64,000 nucleotides of DNA from Clonostachys chloroleuca. Its lineage: Eukaryota > Ascomycota > Sordariomycetes > Hypocreales > Bionectriaceae. Below the pieces are notes generated by a model that had not been told where the DNA came from, searched no databases, and saw only the letters and a list, made by a program, of their open reading frames with translations. Made by a program: the position numbers and the translations under genes. Shown here in pieces: positions 34,745-44,087 of the stretch (position 1 is the first letter of the stretch; each line of letters opens with the position of its first letter). The stretch spans positions 1,984,001-2,048,000 of the forward strand of contig JBANAY010000004.1 of the NCBI GenBank assembly GCA_037952775.1, in the 5' to 3' direction.

Positions 34745-36150
34745 TTATGGATCCGGCGAACTTTCATCGGTGATGAACTCTGGTGATTTTCGTCCTCGGG
34801 TTTGTTCTGGTGTTTGTCTTCCGGAGTTACTCAGGAGCTCCTGTCTCTCATCCCAAATGGCCTCTTGGCCCTCTCCCTCCTCTTCATTTTCCTCTTCCTT
34901 GATGTCTTGATCGATCGCAGGCACTTTATGATCTGCCCGAAGGACATCTTCGTCTCCATTAATAGATGAAGACTCTCCAGAAAAGGCCCCCAGGCTGTCA
35001 ACCTTCACATCCGTCGCCCTCCGCCGAATAGGTTGTGGCGAGAACGGCCTGGCATTGCGAGGCTTAGTGAACTCTGCAGACATAATACTGTCGGCGTCGC
35101 CGCCGCCACGAGCCTCTGCAACGGCGGCAAGAGACTGGTACTGGCCAGAGTCCATACCCAGGCTATCGCTCCTTGCGTGGCCCGGCCTAGAGGCATCTGA
35201 TGCAGAGTCCGCGAGGATGCTCTTAGGCGGCAGGATGGAGAAGAGCTTGGTCGTCTCCCCGACCACCCCGGCATGGTGGCCGCCGAGGTCCTCCGTTGCG
35301 AACAGGTCCTGCCCCTTCTCGAGGAGATCCTCCAGCCCTCCCCCGTCCACCCTTTTCTCGCCAGGCTCTCGAAAATGTCCACCTCGGCCCTCACGAGGCT
35401 GCAGCTGGCGTCGACAATCCGGCCGCTCGTGTCCTGGCTGTCCCTCAGCAGCGTCCGAGAGTGGTCCGCGTGGAGCGTCGTGAGCCCGTCCAGCTTATTG
35501 GTGAGCTCGACGAGGTGCGCCCGGAAGCGGCCCACGTCCCGCTTGCGCTGCCGGTGCAGCTTCATCCCTTCCTTCTCGAGACGCTTAATCTCCCTGCTCT
35601 GCGTCTTCATCCGCTGCTGGTACGCCTCCTCCTCGTCGTCGATGAGCGTCTGCCACTTGTCCAGCTCGTGCAGCAGCGGCACCTCGAAGGACCGGTACAC
35701 CGTCTCGGACAGGATCTGCTGGTGGTTGGCGATCAGGTGCTGCACCCCGGAGGCCGACATGAGCATGTCGGCCGTGCAGGCGCCCTTAGCCGTGAAGCTG
35801 GCCGACATGTTGCTGGGGCCCATCGGGGCGACCGGCTCGGCGCGGGACTCCTTGAGGCGGGCGCATGCTTCCAGTGCGCAGCCGAAGGTGGATGCCGCTG
35901 TGGACAGGGAAGCGAGGGCGAGCCGGTAGGCTTTGGCGGAGGAGACGAGGTCGGAGTAGGCTTCCTGGGAGCGCTCGAGGTCGGCCTTGGTGAGTACGGC
36001 GTGGGGAGGTCGAGGCGGCGGCGGCAGCGGGAGGCTAAACTGAGACAGAGGATTGGCGGTTGAGGCCATCGAGTAGACCGGAGAGGCAGGGACTGGTGGG
36101 AGCTGCGATGGCGTTGGCGACACGGGCCGCGATGTGGTGGGAGAGGCCAT
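34745..36150 (-). CDS. ivy1: Ivy1-like vacuolar BAR-domain protein with apparent frameshift
   Basis: In yeast, Ivy1 is a phospholipid-binding I-BAR protein of the vacuole that contacts Vps33 and Ypt7. Here the frame from 36150 gives a Pro/Ser-rich N-terminus, a helical region with LTKADLERSQEAYSDLVSSA, and a coiled coil (EEEAYQQRMKTQSREIKRLE, then KLHRQRKRDVGRFRAHLVEL). It ends in SLVRAEVDIFESLARKGW. After that the conserved continuation (GGGLEDLLEKGQDLFATED) is in another frame, which runs to the stop at 34745 through an acidic tail (EEENEEEGEGQE). The switch is at the five-base C run 35340-35344 (G on the coding strand) and needs one extra base; no usable intron is seen. With the base the protein would be about 469 residues. 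The intact halves argue for a consensus error. Confidence 0.75.
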
Positions 36151-37216
36151 TTTCGACGGCGGAATCTCTCTTTATCCTCGAACAAGGGGTCCCAGAGCAA
36201 TGTGATGTCGGAATGTCCTTAAGGGCAGGGCGGCATATAAAGCTGGCACTTAGGTTTTCATCTCTAAAACCAAATACCAAAACTCTCGACGCCACAGGCC
36301 AATGCTATGCCGCGAAAAGGCGTGCTGGGAGGGGGAGATGGACCAAACGGACAAAGAGAGCTAATAACTAGGCCGGAGGGATGGGAAAGGCAGGCATTTG
36401 GCATATGGATGGGGCAGATGACGACTTTGGGCTTGGTTCGGTTCGCCAGGTGATAAGAGGCCTTGGTCCCCTAATCTAACAGCGCGCAAAAGGCGCTACA
36501 GGCGGGCACCAGGTTCACGATGCGCTGAATCGCCCCCCACTCCCCTGCTGATATGCATTCCATCTGGATCTGTGCATGAATTACCTAGGGCCGTGTCTTA
36601 TTTGCTTGTGGCCTGCCCACGAGATTAGTGCTACTACTAACTACGACTCTTGCACGCAGTTTATTCCATGGATGCACCTGCGATGGAGGTCTGGTGTTGC
36701 CCGAGTCAAGCAATTGAAGTGGTGGGATATCTGGATTCTTCTCCTTCAAAGCCTGGATCAGGCGACGGCCTGCCCACTGACTCAGTTGACCCAAGTAAAC
36801 AATGCCAAAGAGCTAGACTTTTTTTCTAGGTGATAATGGGGGCATGGCTGAGCTTATCCTTGCCACTAAGGTTGGTCATAAGCCTCGTTTGGGTCAGGTG
36901 GCACATAATGGTTGAATGGCGTCTGACGTACCGCTTCCTCGAAGCTCTACAGTGCAACACAGACGCGGGGCTACGAGTCCACACGTAACTTAAAAGTGCA
37001 TAGTCGCACTTTAAATGTGCGACCTATGTTTGACGTGCCGTATGCCAGTTGAGACCTTCTAGGAATTAGAAGGCCGTTCAAATATGTTCCATTGCTCGGG
37101 TAGAAATATATATACACTCCAGCTCAATAATGTCCTGTTGACCGAGTGGTCCGCTGCGCCAAAATAACAAGAACCCTGTGATGTTGATGAAATAGCAAAA
37201 GTGAAAAAAGGCTGCC
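36151..37216. other. Intergenic region with inverted repeat
   Basis: About 1.07 kb between the Ivy1-like start and the LRR-gene stop. The only structure seen is the inverted repeat at 36999-37028. No gene is supported. Confidence 0.45.
36999..37028. repeat. Inverted repeat, potential hairpin
   Basis: Arms CATAGTCGCAC and GTGCGACCTATG pair over 11 bp with one bulged base around an A/T-rich loop. An overlapping alternative hairpin (AAAGTGC/GCACTTT) uses part of the left arm. It lies about 200 bp past the 3' end of the LRR gene. Confidence 0.55.
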
Positions 37217-38815
37217 TTATGAATCGGATGAGGTACCCTCCTCACTCGGGAGGGGACCCGTATAGAAGATATTCCCAATGGTTCTGCCCCGGGTTCCCTC
37301 AGGAAATTCCCAACCTGCATGTTGTTCCTGTGGACCGCACCTCAATGAGCATGCTCGGTGTATGAATGGTACGTTGATCTCATCTCGGCGCACGCTGATA
37401 GGGACCAAACGATATTTGCCAGCTCTACCAAACCTCGTGCTCTCTGAGAAGGATCGTATTTCTCGCCATTCGATCCATTCAAGCGCCGGAGTCACAATGG
37501 TCCTTCGGCATTGTGAGCACACCAGTCCTCCCTGGTCCTTCTGTAGTGCAGCTCGATCGCACAGTGTACGGAGGTGAGACAGCTCATCAGGAATATACGA
37601 AGCCATCTCGCCGAGATGGGGACTCTTATGGGCACTTCTCATCACGGTCTCTACCAGACTTGGTACTCTGGTGCTGGATGCCGTTTGTTGCTGGGCTGCG
37701 ACACTGTGCTCATCCGAAGGGTTTGGAGATGCGTGCGACTCATGTTTGGTGTTAAAGAAATGTTCCACGTGGACGGGGCCGGTATCCATGGCTGATTTCA
37801 TGGTGAAGACGGACGTAATTTTGCCTGTACTCTCTGAAGTCTGAACAGGTGAGCGACCCAGGCGACGTGTAAGAAATCGAGGTAGATTCTCGGTAGTCTT
37901 CCAGGGAGCACCGTCCCATACTTCAAATGGCTCTGCACCAACGTCGTCTAGGAGGCTCTCAAACGACTGTTCTGGTGGTAGAAGAGGGTTGGGGAATAAG
38001 GACAAGCCCTCCAGGCGGCTGTTGGCCTTGAAGAGGTCAAGGAGCTCAACTGGGAAACTCCGGATTCGATTCTGTGATAAATTGAGCTGCTGGAGGTTGC
38101 GCATTTTTCCAATGGCTGGAGGGACTTCGGTCAATTTGTTGTTGCGAAGGCTGAGTGTGGTGAGGTAGGTCACATCGAACAGAGCGCCAGGTAGGCGCAT
38201 CAATCTGTTCTGGGCCAGATACAGCTTGAGCTCGGGTTCTTTTTGCTCGAAAGCGACATCCTTTGTGATCTTGGGAATGTGTGCAAATTGAGAAAGAGGA
38301 GCGATGGTATCGTTGGATAATTCACACAGATCCATCTGCCAGAAGTCGATGGCCTCATCCCCAGTCTCAAGACAGCGCTCAATCCTGTCCCTCAGCTTCT
38401 GTTCTGTAGGGGAGATCTTAGGGGCAGCATGTAGAGGAAGCTTCGGCTTTGCCGGAATGTCCAGAACTTCCGGAACTCCCTCACTGTCGGTGCCATCGCT
38501 GCCGAGAAAGACACCACTGTCGAAGTCTCGCCTGAAAGTTCGCTTTGGTTTTGGTCCCAAGAGAACGGTGGGTTCGCCAAACGTGGAGTCAGAGGACGAT
38601 GCGGGATCGTGCTTAAACCAAGAGCCGATATATTTCTTCTTCTGGCGGCCTTCTACGTAATTATCCAGTGCGGGATCATCATCGCTAGAAAAGACGGCCG
38701 GGTCGCTGGAATTCACGGAAAGTGACGACGACAACCGTGGCTGGCGCGGGCGCTTTCGCGGATTGTGCGACACGCCGCTTATAAGCGGGGGAAGCGAGAC
38801 GTCCTCCTGGTCCAT
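37217..38815 (-). CDS. Leucine-rich-repeat protein with C-terminal Cys/His motif
   Basis: Intronless protein of 532 residues when started at the ATG at 38815. The frame continues 40 codons upstream to an ATG at 38935, but that extension is hydrophobic and unlike the Pro/Arg-rich start that follows MDQEDVSLPP. Residues 30-130 are disordered with RKRPRQPR, a possible nuclear signal. Three to four LRRs lie at about 195-280 (LKLYLAQNRLMRLPG, LTTLSLRNNKLTEVPP, LQQLNLSQNRIRSFP). The C-terminus has CSQC (433-436) and H486-x2-C489-x3-C493, which may bind zinc. A scaffolding role is plausible; the function is not known to me. It is the downstream neighbour of the phosducin-like gene on the same strand. 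Confidence 0.8.
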   Translation of the reverse strand: MDQEDVSLPPLISGVSHNPRKRPRQPRLSSSLSVNSSDPAVFSSDDDPALDNYVEGRQKKKYIGSWFKHDPASSSDSTFGEPTVLLGPKPKRTFRRDFDSGVFLGSDGTDSEGVPEVLDIPAKPKLPLHAAPKISPTEQKLRDRIERCLETGDEAIDFWQMDLCELSNDTIAPLSQFAHIPKITKDVAFEQKEPELKLYLAQNRLMRLPGALFDVTYLTTLSLRNNKLTEVPPAIGKMRNLQQLNLSQNRIRSFPVELLDLFKANSRLEGLSLFPNPLLPPEQSFESLLDDVGAEPFEVWDGAPWKTTENLPRFLTRRLGRSPVQTSESTGKITSVFTMKSAMDTGPVHVEHFFNTKHESHASPNPSDEHSVAAQQQTASSTRVPSLVETVMRSAHKSPHLGEMASYIPDELSHLRTLCDRAALQKDQGGLVCSQCRRTIVTPALEWIEWREIRSFSESTRFGRAGKYRLVPISVRRDEINVPFIHRACSLRCGPQEQHAGWEFPEGTRGRTIGNIFYTGPLPSEEGTSSDS

Positions 38816-39291
38816 TGGGCTTGAAATAAGCTGCGCAAGCTTCTCGAGAGAGACAAAAGCCAAAATTGATGCCGATTTCTCGAGGACGATGTCTGGCAAC
38901 GTGATAATAAATAAACCTTTGTCCGCTAGGCGCAATGGGATCGAGAAGGAAAACGCGTTGCTTCAAACGCACGCGACTAGGCACGTAAATATGGACCAGC
39001 GCTAGGGTCCCCTCCCGCCCCACGTCATGAGACCCCCAGTTTGGTGCCAGCCCCCGATGATCTGCCCTCGCATTCGCCACATGTCAGCGGTCGAGGATCA
39101 GATAATGAATGGTCGAGACTCGACACAGGGTCCTAGCGTCGGCAAGCGATGTTGTTCTTGTTCCGGATATCCGCTCGGACCATACCACAACCAGACTTCC
39201 GTTGGTGCTTTGGGTAAACCGGACTTATATGCACATTGTTGTTGTTTAGATTTGACCTCACGGCCACGCTTTGTTTACCAATTCTAATAGA
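38816..39291. other. Intergenic region between Plp2-like and LRR genes
   Basis: 476 bp holding the LRR gene's upstream region and the 3' flank of the phosducin-like gene. An in-frame upstream ATG for the LRR gene lies at 38935. Confidence 0.5.
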
Positions 39292-40128
39292 TCAATCCCA
39301 ATCATCATCACTATCGTCCCTCGATCTCCCAGCAACGCCTGTCTTGATAGTCTTGCCTGCCATGAGGCGCTCTTCCTCAGCATCTTCAGCTGCACGCCTT
39401 CGCTTGAGAACGCGCAAGTCTGAGTCGGCGACGGCACCAACTTCAACAAGGATGTCGTCAATTCGTTGCATGGTAGTTCGAACACCACCGATGGTGACAA
39501 GAGTGACCAGTTGCTTGACGATATCCCCCTTGTTGTACACGAGGATTGTAGGACAGTTCCGGTCAGGATAGTTCTCGATTGCCTGGTTGGCTCGAATTTC
39601 ACAGAACTTGATGTCACCATACTCCTGCGCTGCTTGACGCCATAAGTCGGAGAGAACCTTGGACTCGATATTGGTTCCCGTTGACGAGGTAAGGTTCACG
39701 AAAACGGGACCTTTCTCGGAAGCTTCTGTTACTTCTCGTTGGTATTCTGGTTTGGTAATTGGATATACGCTGCCGTGGACGGCCTTTTTCTGGATCTTGC
39801 TCAGCTCGGCCAGGCGCTTTTGCCTGTACTCTTCGAGGAAGGCATCGTCTTCGAGATCCTCGAGCTCGTCAAGCTCGTCCAAGTCTTTTCCCTCGAGTCT
39901 GTTTTCGTGTGCTAACCTCCTTCCCTCGAGAATGGCCTCCTCGATCATAGGTGTCGGGCTAGGCGGCTTTTCGGGGATGACTCCATGCTTTCTTAAAATG
40001 TCGTTCCTGTAGATTTTGTTAGAACCCCGCCCTAAGCATTTTTGGAGGGGTCCTGGAGCTTACCACTCGGTGTCTGCATTAGGGTCATCGATAGGGACAG
40101 CAATACGCTGGTCTGCAGGGGCGGCCAT
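39292..40128 (-). CDS. plp2: Phosducin-like protein, Plp2/PhLP2 class
   Basis: Exons 40128-40064 and 40006-39292 (intron 57 nt) give 259 residues. The N-terminus DDPNADTEWNDILRKHG is the hallmark of the PhLP2 (PDCL2/3) class; the intron splits the Trp codon within it. An acidic helical stretch (LDELDELEDLEDDAFLEEY) and a thioredoxin-fold domain (GPVFVNLTSSTGTNIES, then FCEIRANQAIENYPDRNCPTILVY) follow. The C-terminus ends DDSDDDWD. PhLP2 proteins are cytosolic co-chaperones of the CCT chaperonin in actin and tubulin folding, and the gene is essential in yeast. It is divergent from the eS27 gene with 519 bp between. Confidence 0.92.
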
Positions 40129-40647
40129 TGTGATTTATGGTCGCTATATTTGAAGCGGTTGAAGAAAATGATAATGGAGGTGGCTGCAAGCAGCAATGCC
40201 AGGAAATGATGAACTTGTTCAAGCTGCGTAAGTACTCCAAGGCACCAACATTCTGTCACCCGCGTACGTCAATGGGGCTACAAGGGTCTAAGGTGGTGTT
40301 TCTAGACTAGCATAAATGTGCACAAGACTACCAGCGTTGGTTGCATAATTTCATCGAAGTTCCATCAGGATCGGCAGGTCAATGGGCAGACCCAGCGTGG
40401 GCCAATGGGGCTCGGGCAACCGCCGACTCACGTGCGCCCGGGCAGAACAACCCTAGAGCGCCATTCCTCTTTGGTGGGAATTTTGGACCGGAGGCAAAGG
40501 AGCACCCTCCCCTCAAGCCCACCGAACTTTTTCCTCGCTTACCTCCTCACGCTTCTTGCGAGCCTCAAATCCGTCGCTAGATACCGTCAATTAGCCCGAC
40601 ACTCGCAAGTCCTCCATTTCAATTCTTCACCAAAAAAATCAGTCAAG
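40129..40647. promoter_or_regulatory. Divergent promoter region of plp2 and rps27
   Basis: 519 bp between divergent start codons. The side next to rps27 is C/T-rich (40500-40620), typical of highly transcribed ribosomal-protein genes in filamentous fungi. No specific operator was recognised. Confidence 0.5.
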
Positions 40648-41236
40648 ATGGTAAGCGACGAATTTCCTGCATTTCAAGCAAAACAGACGACGGGAGCGGA
40701 ATCGTTCGAGCACGGGTTGGAGGGAGGAATTTTGGATGTCGAAATTTCAAGCAGATGGAATTTTATCGACGAGTCGCACGACAACCATTGCCACAACTCC
40801 CCGCGGCCTCCTCCACCTCACGGCTCTCGAGAACCCATAATGCTCTCCTGTTTACGCCGCCGACCATCATCATTATTTTGTCCGAAATCCTCATACTGAT
40901 CCTCTTTGTCATTTAGGTGTTAGCCGTTGATCTTCTCAACCCTTCCCCGGCCGCCGAGGCCAAGAAGCACAAGCTCAAGGTACGACTACATCGAGAAGCC
41001 TGCCTCCAATGGCTCTGCGATAGAAATTTCAGTGTCTAACAAGCATTGTCACAGACCCTCGTGCCCACCCCCGATCTTTCTTCATGGACGTGAAGTGCCC
41101 CGGATGCTTCACCATCACCACCGTCTTCTCCCACGCCCAGACCGTCGTCATCTGCCAGGGCTGCACGACCGTTCTGTGCCAGCCTACCGGTGGTAAGGCA
41201 CGATTAACCGAGGGTTGCTCTTTCCGCAGAAAGTAA
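40648..41236 (+). CDS. rps27: Ribosomal protein eS27 with apparent frameshift
   Basis: Component of the 40S subunit, 82 residues when complete, the standard length. Exon 1 is only the ATG (40648-40650), followed by a 266-nt intron. Exon 2 (40917-40979) gives [21 protein letters not shown], and exon 3 starts at 41055. The zinc-ribbon cysteines C37, C40, C56 and C59 are in [17 protein letters not shown] and [11 protein letters not shown], and the end is TEGCSFRRK. In the given sequence exon 3 reads out of frame into a stop at 41091. The highly conserved [12 protein letters not shown] part is one base off after the C run 41068-41072, so one C seems to be missing. As eS27 is normally essential, a consensus error is the likelier cause. 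Confidence 0.88.
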
Positions 41237-42897
41237 ATTACCACATCTGGTAGTTTCTTTCTTTGGGTATTCACGACTCTTACGGTTCATCTAACGGTGG
41301 TCATCTCGGATCTGCAAAACAAAAAAAAAATCATCGACGTGGCACACGGACAACTTTCGATGCGGCAACAATAATCAAACCTCGTTTGCAGATAGAAGAT
41401 GGAACACCCAAAACAGGGGCGTTTGGGGGTCTCCGGATATCTTGCATGGCACTTGAGCTTTCCTCGTTTTTACGTCACGTCTTGTACCAGAGAGTCGTCT
41501 CTTAGGCTGGAACATTAAAAAGCACTGCATGGGGTGGATGGCTGGAGAAAGCATTTCATGGAGCGTCTACGTTGGGCTAGGCGTGAGGACGTGGAACCGC
41601 TGGTTGATGATCGCTTCATACCCAAGTGCAGTGAATAGCTGTAGGAGGACACTGTGCTTTGCGAAATTCAAATGGTTTCCACATCTTGCATGAACCTTGT
41701 GATGTCTGTTTGCCACTGCTGTGAACTGTAATGCCTAATCGATCGTGACGTCCATCGTCATGAGTCATTCGGCCTAGGCTGACACCACACCTTATCAAGC
41801 CAGCGGATGATTCATCATGATTCACCATGATTTTGAAGAAAGAGCCCTGATACGGATTCGGCCTTGCTGGCACGATGCAAAGCTCCATTTCCGTCAACGG
41901 GAAGGCTAGGTGCAGCATGTCGGGTACTGAGGGACAGACGTCGGACACTACGGATCAGATTCGTAACCATAACAGCCGCAATATATTTACGAAATATATC
42001 CAGTCCCAAAACCAAAGCACTCGTTTTAAGGCACGGCACCCTTCATAGCCATCCAACTAATGTGACGGTGCTTCCCTACAACATCGCTCATGGCCGGAAT
42101 GCTCCGTATCATATCAGCCTCGCCTGACGTCGCCCGAAACCAGCTGTTTAAATAGTAATCGGCAGGTTAAGCATAGTATCAATGGATAGACATATATCTC
42201 TCCATATATTTTGGATCCGCCTTTAGTGAAATGCAAACACCCTTGAGTATCATCTGCTTTTGGCTAATGGATGCAAACGACACTCCTAGGACCTCTCAGC
42301 TAACCTGGAGCTCATCACAACTTCCCTAGAGGTCCGTGCATATCTGATAAGTCAGCAGCTTGTTTTAACCCTCATGTACCCATGTACCACTTAACGCGAA
42401 AAAACACGACCCTGACGCGCCTCTAACCTTGGTCCCCTACCCCACAGATGCAATGCAGGTGCGGTGCTTGTGCAGGGCCACTGGCCAATCTCCGCTTGCA
42501 GCTTTCCAAGAATGACCCCCAGCCTCCCTGCCATCCTGCACAACCAATTCTCTTCTTCCACCTCTGACGCAATATCACCTCTCCCCTCTTCTTTTCTCGT
42601 CAACTTTTCCTGTCCAACCTAGACACTCTCCACTCATCTACGCAATCTCTCTTTTGTCTCACTTCTCTCCTTAAATCCCTGTCTTGCCTCTCCGCTCGGA
42701 CCAGCATTGACCGGCTTATTACTAGCATCAAGCCGGCGACCTCAAAGCAGAACAGAGCGCCACAGCCCAACAACCACAAACCTGACACGTACACCCTCAT
42801 TATATCTACCATTACTACCACTACCGGACAATCATAGGCTCCTGTCCTCGCATTCCATCATCTTCTTTACAGTACCCAATTAATCAACCCCGACGAG
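41237..42897. other. Intergenic region, no supported gene
   Basis: About 1.66 kb between rps27 and the RNR-inhibitor gene. The final 300 bp are C/T-rich and probably form the promoter and leader of the downstream gene. No coding frame with recognisable features. Confidence 0.5.
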
Positions 42898-43587
42898 ATG
42901 TCCAACCCACGAGTCAAGCGCCCATTTGCTGGTGCGGCTGCCGACCCATCGCAGCGCCAAATTACGTCCTTCTTCAACGCACAGTCACCCGGACAACCCG
43001 TCCCATCCACTCGGGCCCCTGCGCTCCCAGCCAACGTCCAGTCAAACCTCATTAGTGTAGGTATGCGTGTGCGCAAGTCCGTCCCGGAGGGGTACAAGAC
43101 CAAGGGTACCAGTGCATTCAACCTCTGGACCGACGATCGCACACACGTTACCCCCAAGTCCTCACCCGCCTCGGCCAAGGTCGTATCCAGGGAGCTCCTA
43201 CCATTCTGCGGCATCAACAAAGTCGGAGGCTTGGATACTCAACCTGCTGTCGATAGGGATGATTACAGCGACGACGATGACACCCCTGGCCTAGATGATA
43301 TGCCGGGGCTCACCATGTCTCAAGAGAGTACGGAAAGTGTTGATTCTTCCTCGACCTCTCGCAAGCGTTTCCTGGATGACGACGAGGATAAGGATCCCCA
43401 AACTCGAAGTCTGACCCCTGTCAGACTTGTCAACGAGCGCATCAAGTCTGTCCCACGATCTCGCTTCTCCAAGAAGTCTTCTAGTGGTGGATACTATGGA
43501 CAAGAGAACATAGCTACCGGCAATGACTTTGAGGACGCCGACTTCCTCGTTTTTGGAAGCGGCGAGGAGATGGATACAGCAAACTAA
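42898..43587 (+). CDS. Ribonucleotide reductase inhibitor, Spd1/Dif1-type
   Basis: Intronless, largely disordered protein of 229 residues. Residues 47-68 (VQSNLISVGMRVRKSVPEGY) match the HUG-type core shared by Spd1, Dif1 and related small RNR regulators, which bind the small RNR subunit or control its nuclear import. The N-terminus has QRQITSFF (19-26), matching the PCNA-binding PIP box QxxIxxFF. In fission yeast Spd1 is destroyed through PCNA and CRL4-Cdt2. The middle is acidic and Ser-rich (SDDDDTPGL; DDDEDKD) and the C-terminus is FEDADFLVFGSGEEMD. It is longer than yeast Dif1, as expected for filamentous fungi. Convergent with the Gemin2-like gene. It acts on dNTP supply in S phase or DNA damage (family knowledge). 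Confidence 0.8.
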   Translation: MSNPRVKRPFAGAAADPSQRQITSFFNAQSPGQPVPSTRAPALPANVQSNLISVGMRVRKSVPEGYKTKGTSAFNLWTDDRTHVTPKSSPASAKVVSRELLPFCGINKVGGLDTQPAVDRDDYSDDDDTPGLDDMPGLTMSQESTESVDSSSTSRKRFLDDDEDKDPQTRSLTPVRLVNERIKSVPRSRFSKKSSSGGYYGQENIATGNDFEDADFLVFGSGEEMDTAN

Positions 43588-44087
43588 ACTCAAGCTTTCA
43601 TTTCTATTTACGCGAGATGGGCTGCATGTTGTATGATGACTATTGAGAAGTTTTGGCTGTTTAACTACTGGGGGTGATCTTGGTTCTATCGGCGTTTTTT
43701 GGAGTTCAACACTGGCATGTCACAAGACAAACATAAAGACGGGGAGGATACCATTTTGAATTTGAGATTCTTTTCTTTCTTTGCGATACTATACTAGCTG
43801 GCTACTTTCTTTTTTGATCGTTTCACCTTTCGCGCGAGATGCAATGCAATATATTACAGACTCACAAGCCTTTTTAGTTCACTGGTGACTCCAACAGAAT
43901 GCAATGAGCCGACTCCTTTGGAAATCCGTGCAGCTACTCTCTGAATCTTAATGTTTATACTTAGCGGCGGCTAGTCTACACACCTCACAGAGACTGCGTC
44001 AACACTCTGTGCAATCAAAACCCAAACGCTACAACCCATGTATAAATACCAACCTGAACATAGTAACCTGCCAAATTGCAAAGACCT
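43588..44087. other. Convergent 3' intergenic region
   Basis: 500 bp between the RNR-inhibitor stop and the Gemin2-like stop. T-rich with likely 3' processing signals for both strands. A short extra 3' exon of the Gemin2-like gene cannot be fully excluded, since GGTATGT follows near its stop. Confidence 0.45.

Noticed and set aside
35296..36063. 255-codon plus-strand frame across the Ivy1-like gene
   Set aside because: An antisense shadow of the GC-rich Ivy1-like coding sequence, with an Arg/Val/Leu-rich product and no features.
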